Of a stretch of 5,705 nt of DNA, positions 1 through 5,187 are shown piece by piece (the first letter of the stretch is position 1; each line of letters opens with the position of its first letter). The notes below the pieces were generated by a model that searched no databases, was not told the DNA's origin, and worked only from the letters and a program-made list of their open reading frames with translations. The position numbers were made by a program, and so were the translations under genes. The stretch comes from Oceanihabitans sp. (GTDB lineage: Bacteria > Bacteroidota > Bacteroidia > Flavobacteriales > Flavobacteriaceae): the NCBI GenBank assembly GCA_018067265.1, contig JAGPUY010000338.1, positions 1 through 5,705 of the forward strand. Direction: 5' to 3'.

Positions 1-761
1 CCATTAATCATTTTGGCATATTCGCCAATGGTCATACCGTGAACCACAGGAATAGGATGCATACCAACAAAACTTTTATGTTCCTTTTCTAAAATAGGAC
101 CATCAATATAATGGCCATTTGGATTTGGTCTATCCAAAATAAGCACAGGAATATTTGCTTCCGCACAAGCTTCCATCACATAATGTAAAGAGGATATGTA
201 GGTGTAAAAACGAGCACCAACATCTTGAATATCAAAAACCACAATATCTAAATCCTTAAGCTGTTCTGGAGAAGGCTTTTTATTTTTGCCATAAAGCGAG
301 ACAATTGGCAAGCCTGTTTTTTTATCCATACCATCTTTAACGACTTCGCCAGCATCCGCAGTTCCTCTAAAACCATGCTCTGGAGAAAACACTTTTTTTA
401 CATCTACTTTTAAGACTACTAAAGAATCTACAAGATGTGTGTATGTGTCATTGCGAGGAGCTTTTTGCGACGTGGCAATCTCATTCTTATTACCTTTAAA
501 AACCACAGAAGTCTGATTCGCAACAATACCAACACGTTTTCCTTTTAGTAAAGGCAAGTACGCTTCGGTTTGGTTTGCACCAACAATAATTGTTTTGTCA
601 TCAGGAACTTGTTTCAGTATCTCCTCCTTGTTACTAGTTTGAGCATAATCTTTAGACTCTTCGGTCTTCGGTCTTTGGTCTTCAGACTTATTACCACTTC
701 CGCAAGAAATAAATACCAAAACAAATAATAAAACTGTATTTTTGAAAACATTAAATCGCAT
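1..761 (-). CDS. namZ: NamZ-type (DUF1343, GH171) exo-beta-N-acetylmuramidase lipoprotein, C-terminus beyond the window
   Basis: Partial gene: the start is present but the stop lies beyond base 1, leaving 253 complete residues. The start is ATG at 761-759, with an in-frame TAG two codons upstream, so no earlier start is available. Residues 1-20 form a lipoprotein signal peptide (basic N-terminus, hydrophobic core, FISC lipobox, Cys20). A low-complexity acidic linker follows to about residue 55. DUF1343 then begins, with the family hallmarks VGIVANQTS (77-85), SPEHGFRG (126-133), FDIQDVG (176-182), LDRPNPNG (209-216) and VGMHPIP (232-238). The family removes terminal MurNAc from peptidoglycan fragments. 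The Glu in SPEHG (E128) is strictly conserved and a catalytic candidate from family knowledge. Cys20 implies membrane anchoring facing the periplasm. Oddities: residues 93-105 (NEIATSQKAPRND) are encoded by an interspersed repeat, and residues 26-35 lie on a 7-base tandem repeat. The family call is firm; substrate details are inferred. Confidence 0.93.
   Translation of the reverse strand, partial: MRFNVFKNTVLLFVLVFISCGSGNKSEDQRPKTEESKDYAQTSNKEEILKQVPDDKTIIVGANQTEAYLPLLKGKRVGIVANQTSVVFKGNKNEIATSQKAPRNDTYTHLVDSLVVLKVDVKKVFSPEHGFRGTADAGEVVKDGMDKKTGLPIVSLYGKNKKPSPEQLKDLDIVVFDIQDVGARFYTYISSLHYVMEACAEANIPVLILDRPNPNGHYIDGPILEKEHKSFVGMHPIPVVHGMTIGEYAKMIN
447..485. repeat. Short palindromic interspersed repeat (TCATTGCGAGG family) inside namZ
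   Basis: A 39-base element runs from GTCATTGCGAGG to GGCAATCTCATT, with inverted ATTGC (450-454) and GCAAT (475-479) near its ends. A related copy starts at 3222 (GTCATTGCGAGGA shared exactly) and a diverged one at 3258. The element is exactly 13 codons long and open in the namZ frame, reading NEIATSQKAPRND on the minus strand. From memory, sequences of this form are abundant between genes in flavobacterial genomes. Its place between conserved DUF1343 blocks suggests insertion into a surface loop. Confidence 0.75.
658..685. repeat. 7-base tandem repeat, four copies, in the namZ linker
   Basis: Four consecutive heptamers read TCTTCGG, TCTTCGG, TCTTTGG and TCTTCAG on the plus strand. They encode residues 26-35 of NamZ, the acidic linker just after the lipoprotein cysteine. 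Because 7 is not a multiple of 3, gain or loss of one copy would shift the reading frame just after the signal peptide. Confidence 0.8.
737..744 (+). promoter_or_regulatory. Candidate promoter -7 box for the LolE-like permease
   Basis: TATTTTTG matches the Bacteroidota sigma-A -7 consensus TAnnTTTG and lies 25 bases before the TTG start at 770, inside the signal-peptide codons of the divergent namZ. No convincing TTG (-33) element is visible at the usual distance. The same 8-mer also occurs by chance inside coding sequence in this window, so the support is mainly its position. Confidence 0.35.
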
Positions 762-769
762 AATCTAGT

Positions 770-2005
770 TTGAATTTCGAGTTTTTTATAGCTAAACGCA
801 TTATTAGTAGTAAAGCGTATAAAAGTAGTGTTTCGGCACCAATAATAAAAATTGGAATCGCAGCAATTGCTGTTGGTATCATAGTAATGATGATTGCTGT
901 TGCCACCGGAATTGGTTTGCAACAAAAAATTAGAGACAAAGTATCCGCATTTAATGGACATATTATTATTTCTAATTTCGATAGTAACAACTCCCAAGAA
1001 AGCGGAAAACCAATTTCTACCAAACAAGATTTCTATCCAAGTTTTAAAGACGTTGAAGGCATAAAGAATGTACAAGCAGTGGCATCCAAATTCGGAGTAA
1101 TACGAACCGAAACAGACTTTGAAGCTATTATTGTAAAAGGAGTAGGAGCAGATTACAATTGGGATTACTTTAATGAATTCTTAATCGAAGGTAGATTACC
1201 CGATTATACCAAAGCGCGAAACCAAGATGTGCTTATTTCAGAAGACTTAGCAAAACGCATGCAGTTTTCTTTAAACGATAGCTTCACTACTTTTTTTAGA
1301 AAAGAAGATCCAAACGCATTGCCAACTCAAATCCGTTATCACATCGTTGGTATTTACAATTCTGGATTAAAAGAATTTGACGATACCTACGTACTTGGTG
1401 ATATTAAACATATTCAAAGACTCAATAAATGGGAAGCAGATCAAGTAGGAAGCTTTGAGATTTTACTCGAGGATTATAATCAGTTAGACCAAAAATATAG
1501 AGAAGTTTTTCAAAACACTCCATCGTTATTAAACGCAGTAACCGTAGAACAAAAGCACGCTTCTATTTTTGAATGGATTAGTATTTTCGATAAAAATACT
1601 TACGGTATTATTGGTATTATGATACTAGTGGCAGGAATAAACATGATCACCGCATTACTGGTTTTAATACTAGAACGCACAAAAATGATTGGTATCTTTA
1701 AAGCACTAGGAAGCAATAATTGGAGCATCCGAAAAATATTTTTATACAACGCAAGCTATATTATTTTAATCGGTTTGTTTTGGGGAAATCTTATCGGTTT
1801 TACCATTCTATTGGCACAAAAATATTTAAAACTCTTTCCGTTAGATCCAAGTGTATATCATGTGAGCGAAGTCCCAATCTATATTAATTTAGGTTATATT
1901 CTAGCATTAAACATTGGTACATTTATTCTCTGTTTAATCATGTTATTAATTCCATCGTATCTCATCACTAAAATTTCGCCAGTCAAAGCAATTCGTTTCG
2001 AGTAA
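770..2005 (+). CDS. LolC/LolE-family ABC transporter permease (FtsX-like)
   Basis: Inner-membrane permease of 411 residues, the usual length for LolC/LolE relatives, with the MacB-PCD plus FtsX architecture. TM1 is about residues 26-50 (start of the family block is APIIKIGIAAIAVG), a periplasmic domain runs from about 51 to 275, and TM2, TM3 and TM4 are about 277-301, 329-350 and 376-400. ERTKMIGIFKALG (302-314) after TM2 is the cytoplasmic coupling segment of this family, and the protein ends in the typical SPVKAIRFE. It probably works with a LolD-like ATPase encoded elsewhere to extract lipoproteins, although other FtsX-type exporters look similar. The start is TTG at 770: an in-frame TAA lies at 761-763, no ATG follows before TM1, and MNFEFFIAKR matches family N-termini. 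The start is 8 bases from the divergent namZ start. No clear terminator follows, only a palindromic repeat. Confidence 0.9.
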   Translation: MNFEFFIAKRIISSKAYKSSVSAPIIKIGIAAIAVGIIVMMIAVATGIGLQQKIRDKVSAFNGHIIISNFDSNNSQESGKPISTKQDFYPSFKDVEGIKNVQAVASKFGVIRTETDFEAIIVKGVGADYNWDYFNEFLIEGRLPDYTKARNQDVLISEDLAKRMQFSLNDSFTTFFRKEDPNALPTQIRYHIVGIYNSGLKEFDDTYVLGDIKHIQRLNKWEADQVGSFEILLEDYNQLDQKYREVFQNTPSLLNAVTVEQKHASIFEWISIFDKNTYGIIGIMILVAGINMITALLVLILERTKMIGIFKALGSNNWSIRKIFLYNASYIILIGLFWGNLIGFTILLAQKYLKLFPLDPSVYHVSEVPIYINLGYILALNIGTFILCLIMLLIPSYLITKISPVKAIRFE

Positions 2006-2040
2006 CAAATTATATCCGCCAATTAAAGTGTTTTCATAAC

Positions 2041-2134
2041 TTGGGCGTTTACTACTACGCTTAAGCTTCGTAGTACCGCGCTTTCACAAGTCGCTCTTTG
2101 CAAGGAGCTCCAACAATTGCTCAATCCCTAACGC
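2041..2134. repeat. Palindromic interspersed repeat (TTGGGCGTT...ATCCCTAACGC family)
   Basis: This element starts with TTGGGCGTT and ends with AATCCCTAACGC, giving inverted GCGTT (2045-2049) and AACGC (2130-2134) ends. It contains an internal 7-bp hairpin, TACTACG (2053-2059) with CGTAGTA (2069-2075), and the palindrome GGAGCTCC (2104-2111). From memory, elements with these two ends recur many times in flavobacterial genomes, with a variable middle. There is no open reading frame or transposase, so it is non-autonomous. It lies 35 bases after the permease stop. The stretch 2098-2109 differs at one of 12 positions from 451-462 in the namZ repeat. Confidence 0.7.
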
Positions 2135-2148
2135 AAAATAAAAACGCA

Positions 2149-2183
2149 CTTTTAACTTTTAACTATTCCCTTTTAACTATTTT
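2149..2183. repeat. 7-base tandem repeat (CTTTTAA-like), five imperfect copies
   Basis: Five adjacent heptamers read CTTTTAA, CTTTTAA, CTATTCC, CTTTTAA and CTATTTT. The last runs into the candidate -7 box of the downstream cysteine-synthase gene. Copy-number change would alter the region immediately upstream of that promoter. The sequence is low complexity, so a functional role is uncertain. Confidence 0.65.
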
Positions 2184-2185
2184 TG
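2178..2185 (+). promoter_or_regulatory. Candidate promoter -7 box for the cysteine synthase gene
   Basis: TATTTTTG fits the Bacteroidota TAnnTTTG -7 consensus, 56 bases upstream of the ATG at 2242, which would give a 5' leader of about 50 bases. No TTG (-33 motif) is visible at 17-20 bases upstream, where the heptamer repeats lie. The permease upstream ends 172 bases earlier, so an independent promoter is expected in this gap. Confidence 0.4.
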
Positions 2186-2228
2186 CACTTCGAATAATAG
2201 GTTGAATTAAAAAAAGATTCCCATTTTT

Positions 2229-2233
2229 AGGGG
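2229..2233 (+). promoter_or_regulatory. Shine-Dalgarno sequence of the cysteine synthase gene
   Basis: AGGGG lies 8 bases before the ATG at 2242. It stands out because the other starts in this window have little or no Shine-Dalgarno sequence, as is common in Flavobacteriaceae. It supports the ATG at 2242 as the true start. Confidence 0.55.
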
Positions 2234-2241
2234 AAGTACAC

Positions 2242-3222
2242 ATGGAATACGCAAATAACATACTAGAAACTATTGGTAACACACCATTAGTAAAACTAAA
2301 TAAACTAACAGCAGACTTACCTTGTCTGGTTTTAGCAAAATACGAAACCTTTAATCCTGGAAATTCTGCCAAAGATAGAATGGCATTAACCATGATTGAA
2401 GATGCAGAAGCAGACGGACGTTTAAAACCAGGAGGAACTATTATTGAAGGAACTTCAGGAAACACCGGAATGGGTTTAGCACTAGCAGCAATAGTAAAAG
2501 GCTATAAATGTATTTTTGTAATTAGCGATAAGCAGTCTAAAGAAAAAACAGATGTACTAAGAGCACATGGAGCAGAAGTAGTTGTTTGTCCGACAGACGT
2601 AGAACCAACAGATCCAAGATCCTACTATTCCGTTTCCAAACGTTTAGGAGAAGAAACACCAAATTCTTGGTATGTAAACCAATACGATAATCCGAGTAAC
2701 GCAAAAGCACATTACCAAAGTACAGGACCAGAAATCTGGAAACAAACCGAAGGTAAAATAACACATTTTGTAGTTGGAGTAGGAACCGGTGGAACCATTT
2801 CTGGCGTTGGTAAATACTTAAAAGAACAAAATCCAGATGTTAAAGTTTGGGGAATTGATACCTATGGTTCGGTATTTAAAAAATACCACGAAACAGGAAT
2901 TTTTGATGAGAAAGAAATCTATCCGTACGTAACCGAAGGTATTGGAGAAGATATCTTACCAAAGAATGTGGACTTTTCTATTATTGACGGATTTACTAAA
3001 GTAACCGATAAAGATGCAGCAGTATACACACAAAAACTAGCTTTAGAAGAAGGTATGTTTTTAGGGAATAGTGCAGGAGCAGCAGTAAAAGGGTTACTCC
3101 AATTAAAAGATGAGTTTAAAAAAGACGATGTTGTAGTGGTTCTTTTTCATGATCATGGAAGTCGTTACGTTGGTAAAATGTTCAATAACGACTGGATGAA
3201 AAAAATGGGTTATTTAGATTAG
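2242..3222 (+). CDS. PLP-dependent cysteine synthase / cystathionine beta-synthase-type enzyme
   Basis: Cytosolic fold-type II PLP enzyme of 326 residues making cysteine or cystathionine from an activated serine. GNTPLVKL is at 12-19. The Schiff-base lysine is K44 in NSAKDRM, the substrate loop is TSGNTG (71-76), the phosphate-binding loop is GVGTGGTISG (179-188), and the pyridine-nitrogen serine is S277 in GNSAGA. The block from KDRM through MIEDAEADGRLKPG, plus EGIGED (232-237) and the DWMKKMGYLD ending, resembles the catalytic core of eukaryotic cystathionine beta-synthase more than CysK. The C-terminal regulatory CBS domains are absent and the protein stops where the core stops. The substrate (O-acetylserine plus sulfide, or serine plus homocysteine) cannot be decided by eye. 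ATG with an AGGGG ribosome site supports the start. The stop TAG shares its last base with a repeat, and a terminator follows at 3344-3380. GC is visibly higher than in the next gene. Confidence 0.93.
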   Translation: MEYANNILETIGNTPLVKLNKLTADLPCLVLAKYETFNPGNSAKDRMALTMIEDAEADGRLKPGGTIIEGTSGNTGMGLALAAIVKGYKCIFVISDKQSKEKTDVLRAHGAEVVVCPTDVEPTDPRSYYSVSKRLGEETPNSWYVNQYDNPSNAKAHYQSTGPEIWKQTEGKITHFVVGVGTGGTISGVGKYLKEQNPDVKVWGIDTYGSVFKKYHETGIFDEKEIYPYVTEGIGEDILPKNVDFSIIDGFTKVTDKDAAVYTQKLALEEGMFLGNSAGAAVKGLLQLKDEFKKDDVVVVLFHDHGSRYVGKMFNNDWMKKMGYLD

Positions 3223-3250
3223 TCATTGCGAGGAAGGAAGCAATCGCAAT
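3222..3250. repeat. Short palindromic repeat, TCATTGCGAGG family, abutting the cysteine synthase stop
   Basis: The sequence begins GTCATTGCGAGGA, identical over 13 bases to the element inside namZ at 447, and ends in GCAATCGCAAT. ATTGCG (3225-3230 region) and CGCAAT (3245-3250) form its inverted ends. Its first G is the last base of the TAG stop, so the element starts exactly at the end of the gene. Confidence 0.65.
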
Positions 3251-3257
3251 CAAAACT

Positions 3258-3293
3258 GTCATTGCTAGTAAAGAATTAACGAAGCAATTTCAC
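3258..3293. repeat. Diverged second copy of the TCATTGC repeat
   Basis: GTCATTGC (3258-3265) begins a 36-base segment ending GAAGCAATTTCAC, with inverted ATTGC (3261-3265) and GCAAT (3284-3288). The outer parts match the preceding element while the middle differs, so it looks like a decayed or variant copy lying in tandem. Confidence 0.5.
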
Positions 3294-3314
3294 TATTTAT
3301 CCTAAATCAGTATC

Positions 3315-3335
3315 ATGCTGAATTAGTTTCAGCAT
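3315..3335. repeat. Small hairpin repeat ATGCTGAA-N5-TTCAGCAT
   Basis: A perfect 8-bp inverted repeat (3315-3322 and 3328-3335) with a 5-base loop. From memory, short hairpins of this CTGAA...TTCAG type are common intergenic repeats in many bacterial genomes. No T-tract follows it, so it is not an obvious terminator. Confidence 0.5.
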
Positions 3336-3343
3336 CTTTAATA

Positions 3344-3380
3344 AATAATAAACCTCCTAAAATCTAGGAGGTTTATTATT
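3344..3380 (+). terminator. Rho-independent terminator after the cysteine synthase gene
   Basis: A 16-bp perfect stem, 3344-3359 with 3365-3380, has AACCTCCTA/TAGGAGGTT as its GC-rich core and a 5-base loop. It is extended by A/T pairs (AATAATA/TATTATT) rather than a pure T run. It ends transcription 122 bases after the cysteine synthase stop and isolates the next gene. Confidence 0.8.
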
Positions 3381-3411
3381 ATTATCTTTAATTCAATTAA
3401 TGATATAGGTT

Positions 3412-4263
3412 ATGAAAAAAAACTACTTAATAATTCTTACTTTTTTTATTGTGCTAACTAATCTACAGGCACAATTTATTTTTATTGAATTAGTAGATGA
3501 TACTGTTGGAATTGAAGTGTTTGATAATAATGTAACAGAACTTTATTCTAATGATGAAGGTTTAAATACAATACTTCAAAATCATAATGTGAATGGTTAC
3601 AATCAACTTTATGGATATCTTAATGCAGCGATGTATCAAAAAACAACAATTGCTTTCTGTAATAACTGTAATGTTTCTCAATTAATAGCAGATTTAAATG
3701 CATATAATAGTGTTGTTGAATTCGCCGCTGATATGGGTTCTTATGGATATGTGTTTCCCAACGGTTTAACAATTTCTCTAGAAAATAATTCTGTTGGAAC
3801 ATATGAAGAAACCAATGATGGATTAGTTATTACTAATGACGCTGGATTAAATCAAATATTTTCAGACTTTAATGTTAGAATTATGGAATATTTAAGTCTT
3901 TATGATGATTATGAATTAGTATGTGATTGTGATGCAGCATTGTTAAAGCAAGAATTAGATAATTATACAAATGTAATTGCTTCTACTGCAAGATTAGATG
4001 GAGTAGAGCTTTTATCTACAAATGAGTATGATATTCAAGAAACAAAAGTGTTTCCCAATCCTTTTAAGAATAATATTTCAATTAAAACTAATAGTCAAAT
4101 TAGTAGTGTAATTTTATATGATATTTTAGGAAAACAAGTTTATAGTTCGAATTCTTTATATGAATTTGAACGCTTTTCTTTCTCTTTAAAAAGTGGTATG
4201 TATATTTTAAATCTTACAGATACTAGTCAACAAAGTATTACTAGAAAGCTGGTAAAGCAATAA
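3412..4263 (+). CDS. Secreted protein with duplicated Cys-containing module and type IX secretion C-terminal domain
   Basis: Function not recognised; 283 residues. Residues 1-20 form a Sec signal peptide (KK, hydrophobic core, likely cleavage LQA-Q). Two related modules follow, about 24-112 and 119-200. Shared landmarks are SND.GLN.I (46-54) with TND.GLNQI (141-149), NV (59-60) with NV (154-155), a cysteine pair FCNNC (C83, C86) with VCDC (C171, C173), and L..LN.Y.SVV (92-102) with L..LDNY.NVI (179-189). From about 212 to the end is a type A T9SS sorting domain: VFPNPF (213-218), ILYDILGKQVY (234-244), LKSGMYIL (259-266), and the basic end KLVKQ. The mature protein is therefore expected outside the outer membrane, released or surface attached. 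The close cysteines could form disulfides or bind a metal. The gene stands alone between two similar terminators and is clearly AT-richer than its neighbours (11, 15 and 17 G+C in three 60-base rows, against 22 and 26 in two cysteine-synthase rows). Confidence 0.85.
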   Translation: MKKNYLIILTFFIVLTNLQAQFIFIELVDDTVGIEVFDNNVTELYSNDEGLNTILQNHNVNGYNQLYGYLNAAMYQKTTIAFCNNCNVSQLIADLNAYNSVVEFAADMGSYGYVFPNGLTISLENNSVGTYEETNDGLVITNDAGLNQIFSDFNVRIMEYLSLYDDYELVCDCDAALLKQELDNYTNVIASTARLDGVELLSTNEYDIQETKVFPNPFKNNISIKTNSQISSVILYDILGKQVYSSNSLYEFERFSFSLKSGMYILNLTDTSQQSITRKLVKQ

Positions 4264-4276
4264 TAGTTATATAAAT

Positions 4277-4308
4277 AAAAACCTCCTGAAATCTCAGGAG
4301 GTTTTTTT
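4277..4308. terminator. Bidirectional terminator between convergent genes
   Basis: The stem AAAACCTCCTGA (from 4277) pairs with TCAGGAGGTTTT (to 4306) around an AATC loop. A run of T at 4302-4308 follows on the plus strand, and an A run at 4277-4281 gives the T-tract on the minus strand. It sits between the stops of the secreted-protein gene (4263) and the dehydrogenase gene (4338) and can serve both. Its core is nearly identical to the terminator at 3344-3380. Confidence 0.9.
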
Positions 4309-4337
4309 ATGTTTTCAAATGTATATCAAACAATACA

Positions 4338-5057
4338 TTACGGATTGGTAGACCATAAAGCAGCACTTTTAAGCATCGCTCTTCTAGGTAAGTTTAATCC
4401 AGCAACAATTAACTCAGCAAAATCTTCTGGTTGTAAAACACTGTCTTCCGAATCTTTATTTGCAATACCTAAATCAATAGACATATCAGATGCGATAGTG
4501 CTCGGTGTTAAGGTGCACACACGAATATTGTTTTTTCTAACTTCCTTCATCAAGGATTCCGACATACCAATTACAGCAAATTTAGATGCCGAATATGCGG
4601 AGGTCGTTGCATTTCCCGATAAACCAGCAGTAGAAGATACGTTAATAATATCCCCTTCATTTTTTTCTATTAAATAGGGTAAAACCTCTTTGGTAACATA
4701 ATACATTCCCATGACATTGGTTTGTATAATTTGGCTCCATTGTGCTACTTCCATATCGTTTAAAGTTCCAAAAGCAGCGATTCCAGCATTGTTTACTAAA
4801 ATATCTACCGTACCAAGCGTGTCTACTATGGTTTGGATTCCTTTTTTAACTTCGTCATAATTGCTAACATCAAAAACGGCATAAATAGCGTGTACTCCTA
4901 AAGCTTTTATTTCGGCAACCGTTTCTTTTAAAACCGCTTCGTTTCTGCCAGTGATAGCAACATCTATTCCTTCATTAGCAAATGCTAATGCGGTTGCTTT
5001 ACCAAGTCCTCTTCCGCCACCAGTAATTATTGCTTTTTTGTTCTTTAAATTTTTCAT
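4338..5057 (-). CDS. Short-chain dehydrogenase/reductase (FabG-like, 3-ketoacyl-ACP reductase type)
   Basis: Classical SDR of 239 residues, a normal length. The Rossmann cofactor motif TGGGRGLG is at 12-19, R38 after the second strand favours NADPH, and D63-V64 contacts adenine. NNAG is at 89-92. The active-site tetrad is N114, S142, Y155 and K159 (Y-SAS-K). The closest general type is FabG-like NAD(P)H-dependent ketone or alcohol oxidoreduction in the cytosol. Because it stands apart from fatty-acid genes, it is more likely an accessory reductase than the housekeeping FabG; the substrate is unknown. The start is ATG at 5057-5055 with no clear Shine-Dalgarno sequence. It shares a terminator with the convergent secreted-protein gene and probably has its own promoter in the 130-base gap behind the kinase-like gene. 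Confidence 0.92.
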   Translation of the reverse strand: MKNLKNKKAIITGGGRGLGKATALAFANEGIDVAITGRNEAVLKETVAEIKALGVHAIYAVFDVSNYDEVKKGIQTIVDTLGTVDILVNNAGIAAFGTLNDMEVAQWSQIIQTNVMGMYYVTKEVLPYLIEKNEGDIINVSSTAGLSGNATTSAYSASKFAVIGMSESLMKEVRKNNIRVCTLTPSTIASDMSIDLGIANKDSEDSVLQPEDFAELIVAGLNLPRRAMLKSAALWSTNP

Positions 5058-5131
5058 TTGATTTTTTGTGTTGTGTCGTATTCGTCCGTATAGATTCCGA
5101 ATACTAATTAATTATAGCATTTTATAAAGTA

Positions 5132-5139
5132 CAAAAATA
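5132..5139 (-). promoter_or_regulatory. Candidate promoter -7 box for the dehydrogenase gene
   Basis: On the minus strand this reads TATTTTTG, matching the Bacteroidota TAnnTTTG -7 consensus, 74 bases upstream of the ATG at 5057. It would give a leader of about 65-70 bases. A clean TTG at -33 is not visible. It is the only such match in the 130-base gap. Confidence 0.4.
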
Positions 5140-5187
5140 GATATGTATTTGTTTAAAACGAATTTATAAGGAATTTTTAACAGCAAA

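Noticed and set aside
614..1075. Minus-strand open frame of 153 codons across the namZ/permease junction, and a second one at 751-1023
   Set aside because: Both overlap the strongly supported permease and namZ in other frames, have low-complexity composition and show no family motif.
2006..2241. Possible riboswitch or T-box ahead of the cysteine synthase gene
   Set aside because: The structured part is a mobile-type palindromic repeat lying upstream of the likely transcription start; the predicted leader of about 50 bases is too short and shows no known riboswitch core.
2163..2764. Two minus-strand open frames (2163-2465, 2537-2764) opposite the cysteine synthase gene
   Set aside because: They are antisense to a gene with all its catalytic motifs, and their translations show no recognisable domain.
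3222..3293. Possible mini CRISPR array from the two TCATTGC units
   Set aside because: There are only two diverged copies with a 7-base gap, no uniform spacers and no cas genes.
3620..3802. Minus-strand 60-codon frame within the secreted-protein gene
   Set aside because: It is antisense to a complete signal-peptide and sorting-domain protein and has no features of its own.
4309..4677. Plus-strand 122-codon frame starting right after the terminator
   Set aside because: It is antisense to the dehydrogenase, and the hairpin that precedes it reads as a terminator for the convergent genes.
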